DNA of 64,000 bases from Streptomyces sp. 549 (GCF_030124175.1 NZ_JASKMT010000002.1:372001-436000), one strand, 5' to 3'; shown: positions 25,712 to 35,472, counted from the stretch's first letter. Notes: a model not told the origin generated them from the sequence alone. Numbers and translations are program-made.

Positions 25712-26203
25712 ATGGGACAACGAGTGCCGGCCACCGGCAGCGAGAAGGAAACCCTGCACGTCAGCCTCGACCGGCACCGCGACGTGGTGCTGTGGAAGCT
25801 GGACGGCCTCGGCGAGGAGCAGCTGCGGCGCCCGATGACGCCCTCGGGTATGACGATGCTCGGGCTGCTCAAGCACCTCGCGGCGGTCGAGTACGGCTGG
25901 TTCTGCGAGACGTTCGGCAGGCCCGTCGAACCGCTCTGGTTCAAGCCAGAGGAGGACTTCACGCTCGGCCCGCAGGAGAGCGCCGAGGACATACGGGCGT
26001 TCTACGGCAGGGCGCGGGCCGCCGCCGACGCGGTGATCCGGCAGCTGCCCGTCGAGGCCACGGGCACCTCCTGGGACGGCGTGACGGTGTCGATGCGCTG
26101 GGTGCTGGTCCACATGGTCGAGGAGACGGCCCGGCACGCCGGGCACCTGGACCTCATGCGGGAGCTGCTTGACGGCAGCACCGGCGACTTCCCCGCCTCC
26201 TGA
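25712..26203 (+). CDS. DinB-family protein (DUF664)
   Basis: 163 residues forming the DinB four-helix bundle. Metal-ligand histidines appear at GLLKHLAAVEYGW, at VLVHMVEETARHAGHLDLMREL and within LDRHRDV. These proteins bind a divalent metal; in actinomycetes relatives use mycothiol or bacillithiol. The likely role is thiol-dependent detoxification, which is inference. The start ATG 25712 has no ribosome site, but TAACGT lies at -12 to -7, which is the spacing for a leaderless transcript. Confidence 0.85.
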   Translation: MGQRVPATGSEKETLHVSLDRHRDVVLWKLDGLGEEQLRRPMTPSGMTMLGLLKHLAAVEYGWFCETFGRPVEPLWFKPEEDFTLGPQESAEDIRAFYGRARAAADAVIRQLPVEATGTSWDGVTVSMRWVLVHMVEETARHAGHLDLMRELLDGSTGDFPAS

Positions 26204-26232
26204 GGCATGCGCCGGGGTGCCGCCGACGCCGC

Positions 26233-27459
26233 TCAGGCGGCGGAGCGGGCCACGGCGCGGGCGATGCGCTCGGCGTCGCGGGCCAGCTCGCGCAGCATGC
26301 CGCTGATCGGGCTGGTGTAGCCGGTGAAGTACAGGCCGGGCGCGCCCGGTGCGGCGCGGCGGCCGTGGGTGCGGGGCAGGCCGCGCTCGTCGAGCACGTC
26401 CAGGTGCCCGGCGAGGTCCTCCAGGCCGCGCCGGTAGCCGGTCGCGGCGATGACCACCTCGGGGCTGATCAGTGAGCCGTCGGCCAGCCTGACCTTGCCA
26501 CCGTCCAGGGACGCGACCGCCGGAACGGGCTCGATCAGCCCCTTCTTCACGCCCCTTACCAACCCGACGTCCTGCACCGGGATCGCGCCTTCGCGCACCC
26601 GCGAGTACAGGCCCTGCGACGGGCGCGGCAGGCCGCGGCCTGCCAGGTCGGGCATGGTGGCGCCGACCACCACGCGTGCCATCCGGTCCACCACGGGGAC
26701 GGGGAGGCGCCGCACCAGGATTCCGGTGGCCTGGGACGGCCAGCCGAGCGTGGACCGGCGCACGATGTGCGGCGGCGTGCGCACCGCCAGCCGTACCCGT
26801 CCGGCGCCGCCCTGCACGAGGTCGGCGGCTATCTCCGCGCCGGTGTTGCCGACCCCCACCACCAGCACGTCACGACCCGCGTACGGCTTCGCGTTGCGGT
26901 AGCGGGAGGCGTGCAGCAGCTCACCGGTGAACGTCTCGCGCCCCTCCCAGTCCGGGATGTGCGGGGTGTGGCTGTAGCCGGTGGCGACCACGACCACAGG
27001 GGCGCGCAGCTCCCGGCCGCCGTTGGCCCGCAGCAGCCAGCCGCCGTGGCCGTCACCGCCCGTGCCGCTGCCGTCCGCCGCGCCGCTGCCGTCCGCCGCG
27101 CCGCTGCCGTCCGGGCCGCCGTCCGCGGGGGCCAGGCGCTCGATGCGGCTCACCTCGACGCCCGTCGCCACCTCCAGCCGGTGGTGCTCGGCGTACTTCT
27201 CCAGGTAGCGGACCATGTCGTCCCGGGCCACCCAGCGCCCGAACGACCGGGGCATCGGCAGTCCCGGCAGCGAGGACCAGCGGCGGGTGGTGTGCAGCCG
27301 CAGCCGGTCGTAGTGGCCGCGCCAGGAGGCGCCGACGGCATCCGACCGCTCCACCACCAGGGCGCGGATGCCGCGCTTCTGGAGGGCCGCTGCGGTGGCG
27401 AGGCCACCGGGGCCGCCACCGATGATGTGGACGGGTCTGCCGTCTTCGGGCATGGGCAT
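26233..27459 (-). CDS. Flavin-containing monooxygenase-like NAD(P)/FAD oxidoreductase
   Basis: 408 residues. An FAD-binding GGGPGGLATAAALQ near residue 14 (after PVHIIG), the second dinucleotide motif VVGVGNTGAEIA near 200, and the FMO-like HxxxY region HASRYRNAK are present; ATGY appears twice as the conserved end-loop. It resembles YUCCA/FMO-type Baeyer-Villiger-related monooxygenases. A 20-residue insert of GSGAADGSG repeats (about residues 115-140) lies between. Start ATG 27459 or 27453. Substrate unknown; it is convergent with the DinB gene at 29 bases. Confidence 0.85.
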   Translation of the reverse strand: MPMPEDGRPVHIIGGGPGGLATAAALQKRGIRALVVERSDAVGASWRGHYDRLRLHTTRRWSSLPGLPMPRSFGRWVARDDMVRYLEKYAEHHRLEVATGVEVSRIERLAPADGGPDGSGAADGSGAADGSGTGGDGHGGWLLRANGGRELRAPVVVVATGYSHTPHIPDWEGRETFTGELLHASRYRNAKPYAGRDVLVVGVGNTGAEIAADLVQGGAGRVRLAVRTPPHIVRRSTLGWPSQATGILVRRLPVPVVDRMARVVVGATMPDLAGRGLPRPSQGLYSRVREGAIPVQDVGLVRGVKKGLIEPVPAVASLDGGKVRLADGSLISPEVVIAATGYRRGLEDLAGHLDVLDERGLPRTHGRRAAPGAPGLYFTGYTSPISGMLRELARDAERIARAVARSAA

Positions 27460-27756
27460 GTCGTTGAGCTTAAGCCCCGGTAACGGCCGGCGCCGAGGGC
27501 GCCTCCGGCCAATGTGCCGGGCCGCGCTCCCGTGCGCCGCCCGGCGGCCTCCACGCTCCCGGACACCCCGGGGAACCGCGCCCGAGCGGCACGCAGCGCC
27601 GACCCCGGGCCGTTGGGGCGGCGCTGCGGGGGGATGCCCGAGCGGGCGTCCGCGGGGCTCGAGGGCGACTTCCGGGCGGCCGGCGGGCAGTGTCAGGGCG
27701 GTCCGTGACCGTTCGGGGCGCCCGCGTCCGGGGCCGGAAATTCGCCGAAACAACAT

Positions 27757-27811
27757 CTGCCGCCCACCAGCCGGGGTTGGGGTGTTGGGGTTCCCGGCTG
27801 GTGGGCGGCAG
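27757..27811. terminator. Perfect 19-bp hairpin in a divergent promoter region
   Basis: Arms 27757-27775 and 27793-27811 pair perfectly, with a 17-base G/T-rich loop. A terminator here would not end either neighbour, because both genes point away; it could be a transcription attenuator in the regulator leader, or a leftover from an excised gene. Included as an unusual hairpin. Confidence 0.5.
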
Positions 27812-27864
27812 CGATCGCACGTTCTACCGCGATTCGGACGCCCGCGGCGACACCCTGGTGACAC

Positions 27865-27880
27865 CGGCACTAAAGTGCCG
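27865..27880. promoter_or_regulatory. Short palindrome CGGCAC-TAAA-GTGCCG over a putative -10 box
   Basis: Six-base arms around TAAA. TAAAGT (27871-27876) lies 13 to 8 bases before ATG 27884, the place of a -10 box for a leaderless transcript, so the palindrome could be an operator overlapping the promoter. Confidence 0.4.
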
Positions 27881-27883
27881 CCC

Positions 27884-28888
27884 ATGGTGCACGAGAAAGC
27901 CGGTGCCGACGGGGACGCCCACACCGAGGAACTGGCAGGTCATCTGGCATCACTGGGCGTGGATGCGGACGCCGTGGAGCTCTACGTCAGGCTGCTCTCC
28001 GGAGAGGCCCGCGCCCGTCTGGACGACGCCCGGCACGCGGCGGCGGTGCGGGCGCTGACCACGCTCGGCATGGTCACGGAAGGCCCCCGCGGTGAGCCCG
28101 CGCCGGTCCCGCCCGCGGGCGCGCTGGAACTGCTGGAGCGCCGCCGCGCCCTCCAGCTCGCCGAGGCGCGCGCGGCGGTGGCCGGCGCCTACGACCACTT
28201 CCGGCGGCACCACCCGTCGGCAGGCGGGGGAGTGGTGGCCGAGGAGGTCACCGGAGAGGGCATCGAGCGGCGCCTCGGCGAGGCGCTCGCCGACGCCCGC
28301 GCCGAGGTGCTGCGCTTCGACACCCCGCCCTACTTCTGGGACAGCCAGCGCGGCGCCGCTGCCGAGATCGCCATGCTGCGGCGCGGTGTGCGGCACCGGG
28401 CCGTCTACGCCCGCGCCTCGCTGGCCCACCCTGGTCACCTGAGCACCAACATCCAGCCGTGCATCGACGCCGGCGAGCAGGCCAGGGTGCTGTCGGAGCT
28501 GCCGGTGAAGCTGACCATCGTCGACGACCGCATCGGCTTCGTCGGCCTGTCCATCGCCGAGGTCGAGGTCAACCGCGGCCTGCTGGTGGTGCGGCCCAGC
28601 GGACTGCTGACGGCGCTGCGCGCGCTCTTCGAGTCGTGCTGGGACCGGGCGCTGCCCATCCAGGCGTCGAGCGGTGTCGCCGCGGCGCCGGTCGCGATGC
28701 GGCCCGGGCCCTCCGAGCGGCGCATCCTGGCCATGCTCGTCGCCGGGGTGCCCGACAGCCAGATCATCCGGGAGCTGGGCGTCAGCCGCCGCACCTTCTT
28801 CCGCCGCATGGAACTGCTCATGGCGCAGGCCGGTGCGGGCTCCCGCTTCCAGTTGGCGCTCCAGGCGCAGCGCCGCGGCTGGCTGTGA
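27884..28888 (+). CDS. LuxR-type regulator with TrmB-like N-terminal region
   Basis: 334 residues. The C-terminal LuxR-like HTH (about 270-334) includes PSERRILAMLVAGVPDSQIIRELGVSRRTFFRRM. The upstream part (about 75-250) resembles TrmB-associated phospholipase-D-like sensor regions of Streptomyces regulators found beside secreted proteases (LRFDTPPYFWD, KLTIVDDRIGFVGLS). The next gene, 215 bases downstream on the same strand, encodes a secreted subtilase, and it may be its target. The start ATG 27884 is the first in-frame ATG near the family start; alternatives exist (GTG 27887). Confidence 0.8.
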   Translation: MVHEKAGADGDAHTEELAGHLASLGVDADAVELYVRLLSGEARARLDDARHAAAVRALTTLGMVTEGPRGEPAPVPPAGALELLERRRALQLAEARAAVAGAYDHFRRHHPSAGGGVVAEEVTGEGIERRLGEALADARAEVLRFDTPPYFWDSQRGAAAEIAMLRRGVRHRAVYARASLAHPGHLSTNIQPCIDAGEQARVLSELPVKLTIVDDRIGFVGLSIAEVEVNRGLLVVRPSGLLTALRALFESCWDRALPIQASSGVAAAPVAMRPGPSERRILAMLVAGVPDSQIIRELGVSRRTFFRRMELLMAQAGAGSRFQLALQAQRRGWL

Positions 28889-29103
28889 CGACCGCGCCGG
28901 GCCCGCCGCCGGGCGCCGCGCACATCCCCCTCCAGGCCGACGGCGGCCGGTAACTCCCCTGCCCGCAGGGCACTTCGCGGGCGCCGCGTCACCGTGGTGC
29001 CGGGCGGGCATCTTGGTGTCCCTGGCACTGGTGTGCCTCGGCGGGCGTCGGCGGTCCGCTAGAACCTTTGTTTCGCGCGCACTTCAGGGAGGGGCACGGC
29101 CGC

Positions 29104-30342
29104 ATGAAGAGACCGGCACGCATACGCACCGTACTGGGGGCGGGGCTCGCCGCGCTCGCCGTCGCGGGGACCACGCTCGGCACCGCCCAGGCCGCGGAAC
29201 CCGGGTCGCCCGGAGAGATCCGCGGGGCCGGGACCGGTCAGAGCATCGCCGGCGAGTACGTCGTGGTCCTGAAGAAGGACGGCGACCTCAAGAAGGCCGA
29301 CACGAAGGCCGGTTCGGGAGCGCGGGAGCGCCTGCTGCGTGCGCGGGCGGGGTCCCTGGCGGGCCGCTACGGCGGCGCGGTGGACCGGACCTACTCGGCC
29401 GCGCTGGAGGGCTTCTCGGTGAAGGCGTCCGAGTGGCAGGCCCGCCGGATGGCCGCCGACCCGGCCGTCGCCTACGTCGAGCCGAACCGGATCGAGACGG
29501 GCGACGCCACCCAGACCGACCCGGTGTGGGGCCTGGACCGGATCGACCAGCGCGACCTGCCGCTGAGCAAGAGCTACACCTACGACACCACCGCGTCGAA
29601 CGTCACCGCCTACGTCGTCGACTCCGGCGTCCGCATCGGGCACACCGAGTTCGGCGGCCGGGCCCGCTACGGCTACAACTTCGTCGACGGCAACACCACC
29701 GCCAGCGACTGCCACGGCCACGGCACGCACACCGCCGGGACCGTCGGCGGTGCCACGCACGGCGTCGCCAAGGGTGTGAAGATCGTCGCGGTCAAGGTGC
29801 TCAACTGCAACAACAGCGGCACCACCGCCAACGTGCTGGCCGGCTACGACTGGGTGGCGAAGAACGCGGTCAAGCCCGCCGTGGCCAACGTCAGCATCGG
29901 CGGCAGCGCCAGCGACGCCAAGGACGAGGCCGTGCGCCGCATGGTCGACGCCGGGGTGACGGTCGCGGTGTCCGCGGGCAACAACAACACCGACGCGTGC
30001 ACCCAGTCGCCCGCCCGGGAGCCCAAGGTGATCACGGTCGCCGCGACAGCGAGTGACGACTCCCGTTCGACGTTCTCCAACTACGGCACCTGCGTGAACG
30101 TGTTCGCGCCCGGCACGTCGATCGTGTCCGCCGGTCACGCCGACGACACCGGCACCTCCACCAGGAGCGGCACCTCGATGGCCGCCCCGCACGTGACGGG
30201 GGTGGCCGCGCTGTACGTGTCCGCGAACCCGACCGCGACGCCGGCAGCCGTCACCAAGGCGCTGCTGGACCGCTCGACGGCCTCGAAGGTCACCTCGCCC
30301 GGAACCGGCTCGCCCAACAGGCTGCTGTACAGCCGGTTCTGA
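29104..30342 (+). CDS. Secreted S8 family serine peptidase (proteinase K-like subtilase)
   Basis: 412 residues. A signal peptide (about 1-30, ending near AQA-AE) is followed by an inhibitor I9-like propeptide (about 50-135, YVVVLKKDGDL) and a catalytic domain. The triad is Asp 173 (VVDSG), His 206 (GHGTH) and Ser 358 (GTSMA); the oxyanion Asn lies in SAGNNN. Length and order match Streptomyces proteinase K-like proteases, which act in extracellular protein breakdown and mycelial turnover. AGGGAGGGG about 9 bases before ATG 29104 supports the start. A hairpin follows. Confidence 0.95.
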   Translation: MKRPARIRTVLGAGLAALAVAGTTLGTAQAAEPGSPGEIRGAGTGQSIAGEYVVVLKKDGDLKKADTKAGSGARERLLRARAGSLAGRYGGAVDRTYSAALEGFSVKASEWQARRMAADPAVAYVEPNRIETGDATQTDPVWGLDRIDQRDLPLSKSYTYDTTASNVTAYVVDSGVRIGHTEFGGRARYGYNFVDGNTTASDCHGHGTHTAGTVGGATHGVAKGVKIVAVKVLNCNNSGTTANVLAGYDWVAKNAVKPAVANVSIGGSASDAKDEAVRRMVDAGVTVAVSAGNNNTDACTQSPAREPKVITVAATASDDSRSTFSNYGTCVNVFAPGTSIVSAGHADDTGTSTRSGTSMAAPHVTGVAALYVSANPTATPAAVTKALLDRSTASKVTSPGTGSPNRLLYSRF

Positions 30343-30364
30343 CACCGCTCCGGGTCCGGACGCG

Positions 30365-30389
30365 CGGGCGCGCAGGCATCGCGCGCCCG
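30365..30389 (+). terminator. Hairpin after the subtilase gene
   Basis: A 9-bp stem, 30365-30373 with 30381-30389, and a 7-base loop start 23 bases after the subtilase stop. Flanking repeats of CCGGACGCG may extend it. Confidence 0.5.
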
Positions 30390-30617
30390 GACGCGGAGGC
30401 AGGTCGGTCACGGCCGGTGAGACGGCCGGTGAGGCCGCCGGGGGAGACGGAGGGCTCCCGGCGGTCGAGCGCGGCGGTCGGTACGAGCGGCCGGTACGAG
30501 CGGCCGGCAGGCGGCGGTTCGCGGCGGGGAGCGGAAGGCGGTCGGGCGGTCGGTGCGCGGCCCGGCCGGTGACAGGTCCGGCCGAAGGGGCGGCGGGGGC
30601 CGCGGCCTGGGACCGGT

Positions 30618-31265
30618 CTATCGGGTGGGCTTGCGCCCGGTGACACCCAGGTGGACGAGCAGGGCCAGGCTCGGCTTGAGCTGGGCCTGCTTGACGCCCC
30701 AGCTCTGGAAGCCCTTCTGGTGGCCGGCGACGGAGGCCAGCATGGTGACGAGGGAGCCCGCGAGCGCGGCGGCGCTGACGTCCTTGTCGACGCGGCCCTT
30801 CGCCTGCAGCTCCTCGATCGACTCGGTGAGCGAGGACGTCACCGAGGTGAGGATCTTCATACGGATCTTGTAGAACCGTTTGTCCCCCTCTGCGGCGCCC
30901 AGGTCGACCACCCGCAGGATCGCGTCGTGGCGGCGCCAGAACGCGAGGAAGCCGTCTACCAGTTCCTCCGCCGTGCGGGCGCCCGCACGACCGGCCCAGG
31001 AGCGGCCCGCGACGAGTTCGTCGAGCGCCGAGCCCTCCTTCGCCATCGTGTCGGCCAGCTCCAGCACGGCCCCTTCCACGTCGGGGAAGTACTGGTAGAA
31101 GGTCGCCGGGGAGGTGCCCGCCCTCCGGGCCACGTCGATCACCTTGACGTCGCGGTAGGGCGAGGAACTGAGCATGTCACTGAGGCAGTCGAGCAGCTTC
31201 TGACGCGTTGCCTGCCCGCGCCGCCCGGCCACCCGGCCGTCAACAGTTCGAACGTGTCCTGTCAT
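30618..31265 (-). CDS. TetR-family transcriptional repressor
   Basis: 215 residues. The HTH (about 15-65, TRQKLLDCLSDMLSSSPYRDVKVIDVARRAGTSPATFYQYF) is typical TetR, and the C-terminal helical domain is the ligand and dimer part. Position between the subtilase and the KbpA-AfsK locus matches the S. coelicolor order as I recall it. ATG 31265 has no ribosome site; the complementary strand carries TAAGCT at 12 to 7 bases upstream, consistent with a leaderless transcript. Confidence 0.9.
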   Translation of the reverse strand: MTGHVRTVDGRVAGRRGQATRQKLLDCLSDMLSSSPYRDVKVIDVARRAGTSPATFYQYFPDVEGAVLELADTMAKEGSALDELVAGRSWAGRAGARTAEELVDGFLAFWRRHDAILRVVDLGAAEGDKRFYKIRMKILTSVTSSLTESIEELQAKGRVDKDVSAAALAGSLVTMLASVAGHQKGFQSWGVKQAQLKPSLALLVHLGVTGRKPTR

Positions 31266-31507
31266 GCCGTCAGCTTACCGACGGGTGATCGATGCGCGAT
31301 TTGTCCGCATGCAAACGGGTTCCGCCCCGGTCGCACGGCGCGGCGCCGGACTGGCGGGCGGGGCACGGACGGGACAAAAATGGGGAACACCGGGAAGAAG
31401 CGGGGGGAAACACCGAAAGCGGGAACGGTGAGGGGTAGAGGGATCCGCACGTGGGGATCCGCACGTGACGGCGGGGCCGCAGCCCCGCCAGGAAAGGACC
31501 GCGCGTT

Positions 31508-32620
31508 ATGGCTGACTTCGCCGAGGGTGCTCCCTGCTGGGCCGACGCCACCCTGCCCGACCTGGCCGCCGGCCGGCGCTTCTACGGGGAGCTGTTCGGG
31601 TGGTCCTTCCCCGAGGAGCGGCCCGCCGACCCGGACGGGTGGATTCCCGCACTGCTCGACGGCGAGCAGGTGGCGGGCCTTCGGCAGAAGTCCGACGGGC
31701 GCATGCCGACGGTGTGGACCGTCTACCTCGCCACCGCCGACGCCCGGCGCACGGCGGCCCGGATCGACGCCGCCGGCGGCCGGGTCATCACCACCCCCGT
31801 CCCCGTCGGACGCGGCCCCGCCGGGATCACCGCGACCGCCGCCGACCCCTCCGGCGCGGTGTTCGGCCTGTGGCAGCCGGGTGAGCACCCCGGCTTCGCC
31901 GCCGTCGGCCGGCCCGGCACCTACGTGTGGACGGAGGTCCGCACCCGCGAGCGGGACGCCGTGGACGCCTTCTACCCGGAGGTCTTCGGCTACGGCACCC
32001 GCCAGGCGGAGGCCGCCGGCGAGGACTTCCTGATGTGGGCCCCCGAGGGCGAGCCCGCCGACGAGGAGCACGCTGTCGGCGGCCGGGCCCTGCTCGACGA
32101 GTCGACTCCCGTTGAGCTGCCCGCGCACTTCCTCACGTACTTCGCGGTGGACGACTGCGACGAGGCGGCCCACACCGTCGTCCGGCTCGGCGGCCGGGTC
32201 CTCACCGGCCCCGAGACCGGCGGCTACGGCCGGTTCGCTGTCCTGGTGGACAACCAGGGAGCCGTGTTCGCGGTCCTCGACACCGGACGGACCGCCCGGC
32301 CAGACTCGGCCGAGCTGTCCGCGCGGGCGGCGCCGGAGGAGGAGCCCGCGCCGGACGGCGGCGCCCCCGCGCAGGCGGAGGACGACGTGCGGGCGGAGGA
32401 CGACGGGCGGGCGGAGGACGACGGGCAGGCGGAGGACGACGTGCGGGCAGGACGGGACGGGCGCGAGGAGGCCGGGGACGACGGGCGCGAGGAGGCCGGG
32501 GACGACGGGCGCGAGGAGGCCGAGGAGGACCGGCAGGAGGGGGAGCGCGGCACCGAACGGCGTGCGCCGGGCGGCGACGAGGGCGGGCCGGACTCCCGGC
32601 GGGCCGTGTCGGAGGGCTGA
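31508..32620 (+). CDS. kbpA: KbpA-like double-VOC (glyoxalase-fold) protein with acidic repeat tail
   Basis: 370 residues. Two VOC domains (about 5-120, [23 protein letters not shown]; about 138-255, [24 protein letters not shown]) are followed by a 110-residue tail of Glu/Asp-rich repeats (AEDDGR units four times, EEAGDDGR units three times). The tail is disordered and highly acidic. From recall, KbpA of S. coelicolor is about 252 residues and inhibits AfsK autophosphorylation; length and position of the VOC part here, directly upstream of afsK, match, so the assignment is positional. The AGGAAAGG box precedes ATG 31508. Confidence 0.75.
   Translation: MADFAEGAPCWADATLPDLAAGRRFYGELFGWSFPEERPADPDGWIPALLDGEQVAGLRQKSDGRMPTVWTVYLATADARRTAARIDAAGGRVITTPVPVGRGPAGITATAADPSGAVFGLWQPGEHPGFAAVGRPGTYVWTEVRTRERDAVDAFYPEVFGYGTRQAEAAGEDFLMWAPEGEPADEEHAVGGRALLDESTPVELPAHFLTYFAVDDCDEAAHTVVRLGGRVLTGPETGGYGRFAVLVDNQGAVFAVLDTGRTARPDSAELSARAAPEEEPAPDGGAPAQAEDDVRAEDDGRAEDDGQAEDDVRAGRDGREEAGDDGREEAGDDGREEAEEDRQEGERGTERRAPGGDEGGPDSRRAVSEG
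32389..32530 (+). repeat. Acidic in-frame repeats (18- and 24-bp) in the kbpA 3' part
   Basis: About four 18-bp units of GCGGAGGACGACG(T/G)GCGG type are followed by about three 24-bp units of GGGGACGACGGGCGCGAGGAGGCC type, all in frame. They encode the acidic tail and look like slippage expansions. Confidence 0.75.
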
Positions 32621-32987
32621 CGGCGGCCGTTCCATGCCGCAGCATGGGAGCGGCAGGACCGTACGACGGGGGAGCAACCGTGACGTCTCACGCACCCGCC
32701 CGCACCGGGCAGGCGGCAGCGCCCTGCCCGCCCTGCCCGCTTGGCCCACGCCGGGGTGCGGGCCGTGCCCCGGCCACCGGATTCCGGCCGAACCGGCCCC
32801 CGGTTCGCGACCGCGGAGGCCGGGAGGAAGAATCAGCGTCCGTACCGCCCCTCCGGAGCGGCAGCGGGACGCCGTACCGGACGCAGGAAGCACGGACGGG
32901 AGCGTCCGCGGCGGCAGCAGTATCAGCAGTATCAGTGAGAACAACGACAAAAGCACAGACAAGCCCCTACGGGGAGGTGGCAGGCAC
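32621..32987. promoter_or_regulatory. Region between kbpA and afsK
   Basis: 367 bases. The open frame 32644-33003 is GC-rich in-frame shadow without a family match or an accepted ribosome site, so I read this as leader or promoter DNA. A repeated AGTATCAGC pattern (32921-32936) and a GGGGAGG ribosome site (32971-32977) precede the afsK start. Confidence 0.4.
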
Positions 32988-35462
32988 ATGGTGGAGCAGC
33001 TGACGCAGCACGATCCCCGGCGGATCGGCCCGTTCGAGGTGCTCGGCCGGCTCGGCGCCGGGGGCATGGGACTGGTCTACCTGGCCCGCTCGGCCTCCGG
33101 CCGCCGCGTGGCGATCAAGACGGTGCGCACCGAGCTCGCCGAGGACCAGCTGTTCCGGGTCCGCTTCACCCGCGAGGTGGAGGCGGCCCGCGCGGTCAGC
33201 GGCTTCTACACGGCCGCCGTCGTGGACGCCGACCCGCGGGCGGCCGTGCCGTGGCTGGCCACCGCCTACGTGCCGGCGCCCTCGCTGGAGGAGATCATCC
33301 ACGAGTGCGGCCCGATGCCGGCCCAGGCCGTGCGCTGGATCGCCGCGGGCATCGCCGAAGCCCTCCAGTCCATTCACGGGGCCGGGCTGGTCCACCGCGA
33401 CCTCAAGCCGTCCAACGTGCTCGTCGTCGAGGACGGGCCCCGCGTCATCGACTTCGGCATCGCCTCCGGCGTCTCCAACACGCGGCTCACCATGACCAAC
33501 GTCGCCGTCGGCACCCCGGCCTACATGTCCCCGGAGCAGGCCCGCGACTCCCGCAGCGTCACCGGGGCCAGCGACATCTTCTCGCTGGCCTCCACGCTGG
33601 TCTTCGCCGCCACCGGCCATGCGCCCTACCACGGCGCCAACCCGGTCGAGACGGTGTTCATGCTGCTGCGCGAGGGGCCCGACCTGGAGGGGCTGCCCGA
33701 CGAGCTGCGTCCGCTCATCGAGTCCTGCATGCGGACCGAGGCGGACGCCCGGCCCAGCCCCGCAGACCTCCAGGCACAGCTAGCCCCGCACCTGTTCTCC
33801 TCCGGCGGGGACGACAGCGGCACCGCGTCCGCGTGGCTGCCCGCGGGCGCGGTCGAACTCATCGAGCGCAAGCGCGGCGGTCGCAACCGGCCCCCGCGCC
33901 CCGCACCCGTCCCCGTGGCGCCCGCGCCGCCGCCCGTCGCACCGCCCCAGCCCGCGCACGCGCCGCCCGTCCCGGCGGGCGCGCTCGCCGCGCCGCCGCA
34001 CCCGGGCCCCGCCGTCCCGCAGGCGGCACCGGCCGGACCGCAGTCCGCCTCGGCGTTCGCACAGGCCGCGCCGATCGCACCCGACGCCCCACCACGTCCC
34101 CCGGTGCAGCCGGGCGCCGACCCGGTGCGGCTGCCCGGCTCGCAGGTGCCGATCGGTCCCGGCCCGCGCCGCGTGGACGGCCGCGGGCCCGACGCCGCCG
34201 CCGGCACCCAGTGGGTGCGCCCGCCGGGCGGCGTACTTCCCGCGCCCGCCGGACCGCCGGGCCCCGCCCGGCCCCCGGCCGCGCCGCCGCGGCCGCCCGG
34301 CGGCGGCGCCGCGTCGGCGGACGGGGCCGCGCCCGCCCGCTGGCGGCCGTGGCGGTTCCGGATGTCCAACGACGTGTGGGGCACACCGGTCGTCGTGGAC
34401 GAACTGCTCTACGTCACCTCCTTCGAGGTGCACGCGCTCGACGTGGCCAGCGGCAGACGCCAGTTCAAGACCCGCGACGTGGCCTGGTCGATGGCCGTCG
34501 CCGACGGCCGGGTGCACGCCTCCGACGGGCCGAGCCTGTTCGCGCTGGACGGCGCCGACGGCACCGAGCGCTGGAAGCAGGCCGTGGACGGCTGGGTGTA
34601 CGCGCTGCGCGCCGACGGCGGGACGGTGCTCACCGGCACCCGCGGCGGCGGCGTGCAGACCTGGGACGCCGCCACCGGCGAGATGCTGTGGGAACTCAGC
34701 GGCGCGCAGGTCGACTTCGAAACGCCGGAGGCCGGTCCGCTGCTGCACGGCGGCACCGTCTACCTGTGGGCCGACGGACGGCTCTCGGCCCGGGACGCGC
34801 GTGACGGCGGCGAGCAGTGGTCGTACCCGGTCGGGGACGCCGCGGCCACCGGCGGCGTGCCGGTCCGGCTGCTGCCGACCGACGACGGGGTGGTCTACGT
34901 CAGCGCGGGCGCCCGGGTGCTGGCGCTGGACGCGGGCACCGGACACGAGCGCTGGCGCTTCGACGCCCCGGCGGCGTTCCTCTGCCCGCCCGCCTTCGCC
35001 CCCGGCCCGGCCGTCGCGGGCGGCGGCGTGTACCTGGCGGACTACCTCGGCACGGTGTACGCGCTGGACGCGGCGAACGGCAACGACCGCTGGCGGATCG
35101 CCACCGAGGCCCGCCAGTCCGCGGACCCCGTCGTCGTCGCCGACGGCCTGGTGCACGTGGGCAGCGGTCGTGCGCTCTACACCATCGACGCCGTCCCGGG
35201 CACCGGGCGCTACCGCTTCCAGGCGCAGGGCGACGTGGTGGGCGCGCCGGTCGCCGCAGACGGGCGGGTTCACTTCGGCTCCGCCGACCACTCGCTGTAC
35301 ACGCTGGACGCGGTGGGCGGCCAACTGCGCTGGAAACTGGCCACCGGTGGCGAGATCACGGGCTCTCCCGTGGTGTCCGGCGGCGTGCTGTACGCCTGCA
35401 GCAAGGACCGCTGCGTGTACGCCCTGGACGCGGCCAAGGGCACCGGCCAGGCCCGCTCCTGA
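32988..35462 (+). CDS. afsK: AfsK serine/threonine protein kinase with PQQ-like propeller
   Basis: 824 residues. The N-terminal kinase (about 13-270) has the Gly loop [14 protein letters not shown] Lys, catalytic [15 protein letters not shown] and [10 protein letters not shown]. Thr 168 in [12 protein letters not shown] sits at the same number as the autophosphorylated Thr of S. coelicolor AfsK, from recall. A Pro/Ala-rich linker (about 295-450) leads to a PQQ-enzyme-like beta-propeller (about 455-820, repeated Y-A-L-D and W-R/K). No membrane helix is evident. AfsK phosphorylates AfsR, raising afsS transcription, and acts in hyphal tip control. The acidic KbpA-like inhibitor lies directly upstream. 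Confidence 0.93.
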   Translation: MVEQLTQHDPRRIGPFEVLGRLGAGGMGLVYLARSASGRRVAIKTVRTELAEDQLFRVRFTREVEAARAVSGFYTAAVVDADPRAAVPWLATAYVPAPSLEEIIHECGPMPAQAVRWIAAGIAEALQSIHGAGLVHRDLKPSNVLVVEDGPRVIDFGIASGVSNTRLTMTNVAVGTPAYMSPEQARDSRSVTGASDIFSLASTLVFAATGHAPYHGANPVETVFMLLREGPDLEGLPDELRPLIESCMRTEADARPSPADLQAQLAPHLFSSGGDDSGTASAWLPAGAVELIERKRGGRNRPPRPAPVPVAPAPPPVAPPQPAHAPPVPAGALAAPPHPGPAVPQAAPAGPQSASAFAQAAPIAPDAPPRPPVQPGADPVRLPGSQVPIGPGPRRVDGRGPDAAAGTQWVRPPGGVLPAPAGPPGPARPPAAPPRPPGGGAASADGAAPARWRPWRFRMSNDVWGTPVVVDELLYVTSFEVHALDVASGRRQFKTRDVAWSMAVADGRVHASDGPSLFALDGADGTERWKQAVDGWVYALRADGGTVLTGTRGGGVQTWDAATGEMLWELSGAQVDFETPEAGPLLHGGTVYLWADGRLSARDARDGGEQWSYPVGDAAATGGVPVRLLPTDDGVVYVSAGARVLALDAGTGHERWRFDAPAAFLCPPAFAPGPAVAGGGVYLADYLGTVYALDAANGNDRWRIATEARQSADPVVVADGLVHVGSGRALYTIDAVPGTGRYRFQAQGDVVGAPVAADGRVHFGSADHSLYTLDAVGGQLRWKLATGGEITGSPVVSGGVLYACSKDRCVYALDAAKGTGQARS

Positions 35463-35472
35463 CGTCCTGTCA

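Larger units (their letters stand above)
27460..27883. promoter_or_regulatory. Divergent intergenic region with a long hairpin
   Basis: 424 bases between a monooxygenase and a LuxR-type regulator. It contains the 19-bp stem at 27757-27811, and a short palindrome CGGCAC-TAAA-GTGCCG (27865-27880) immediately before the regulator start. The remainder, 27480-27740, is very G+C rich and shows nothing else I can assign. Confidence 0.5.

Noticed and set aside
27757..27811. Considered a tRNA-like or attachment site because of the long hairpin
   Set aside because: No tRNA arms or CCA-like end, no direct repeats or integrase gene nearby.
32644..33003. 119-codon open frame between kbpA and afsK
   Set aside because: It overlaps the afsK start, has a Pro/Arg/Gly composition of a shadow frame and no similarity I know.
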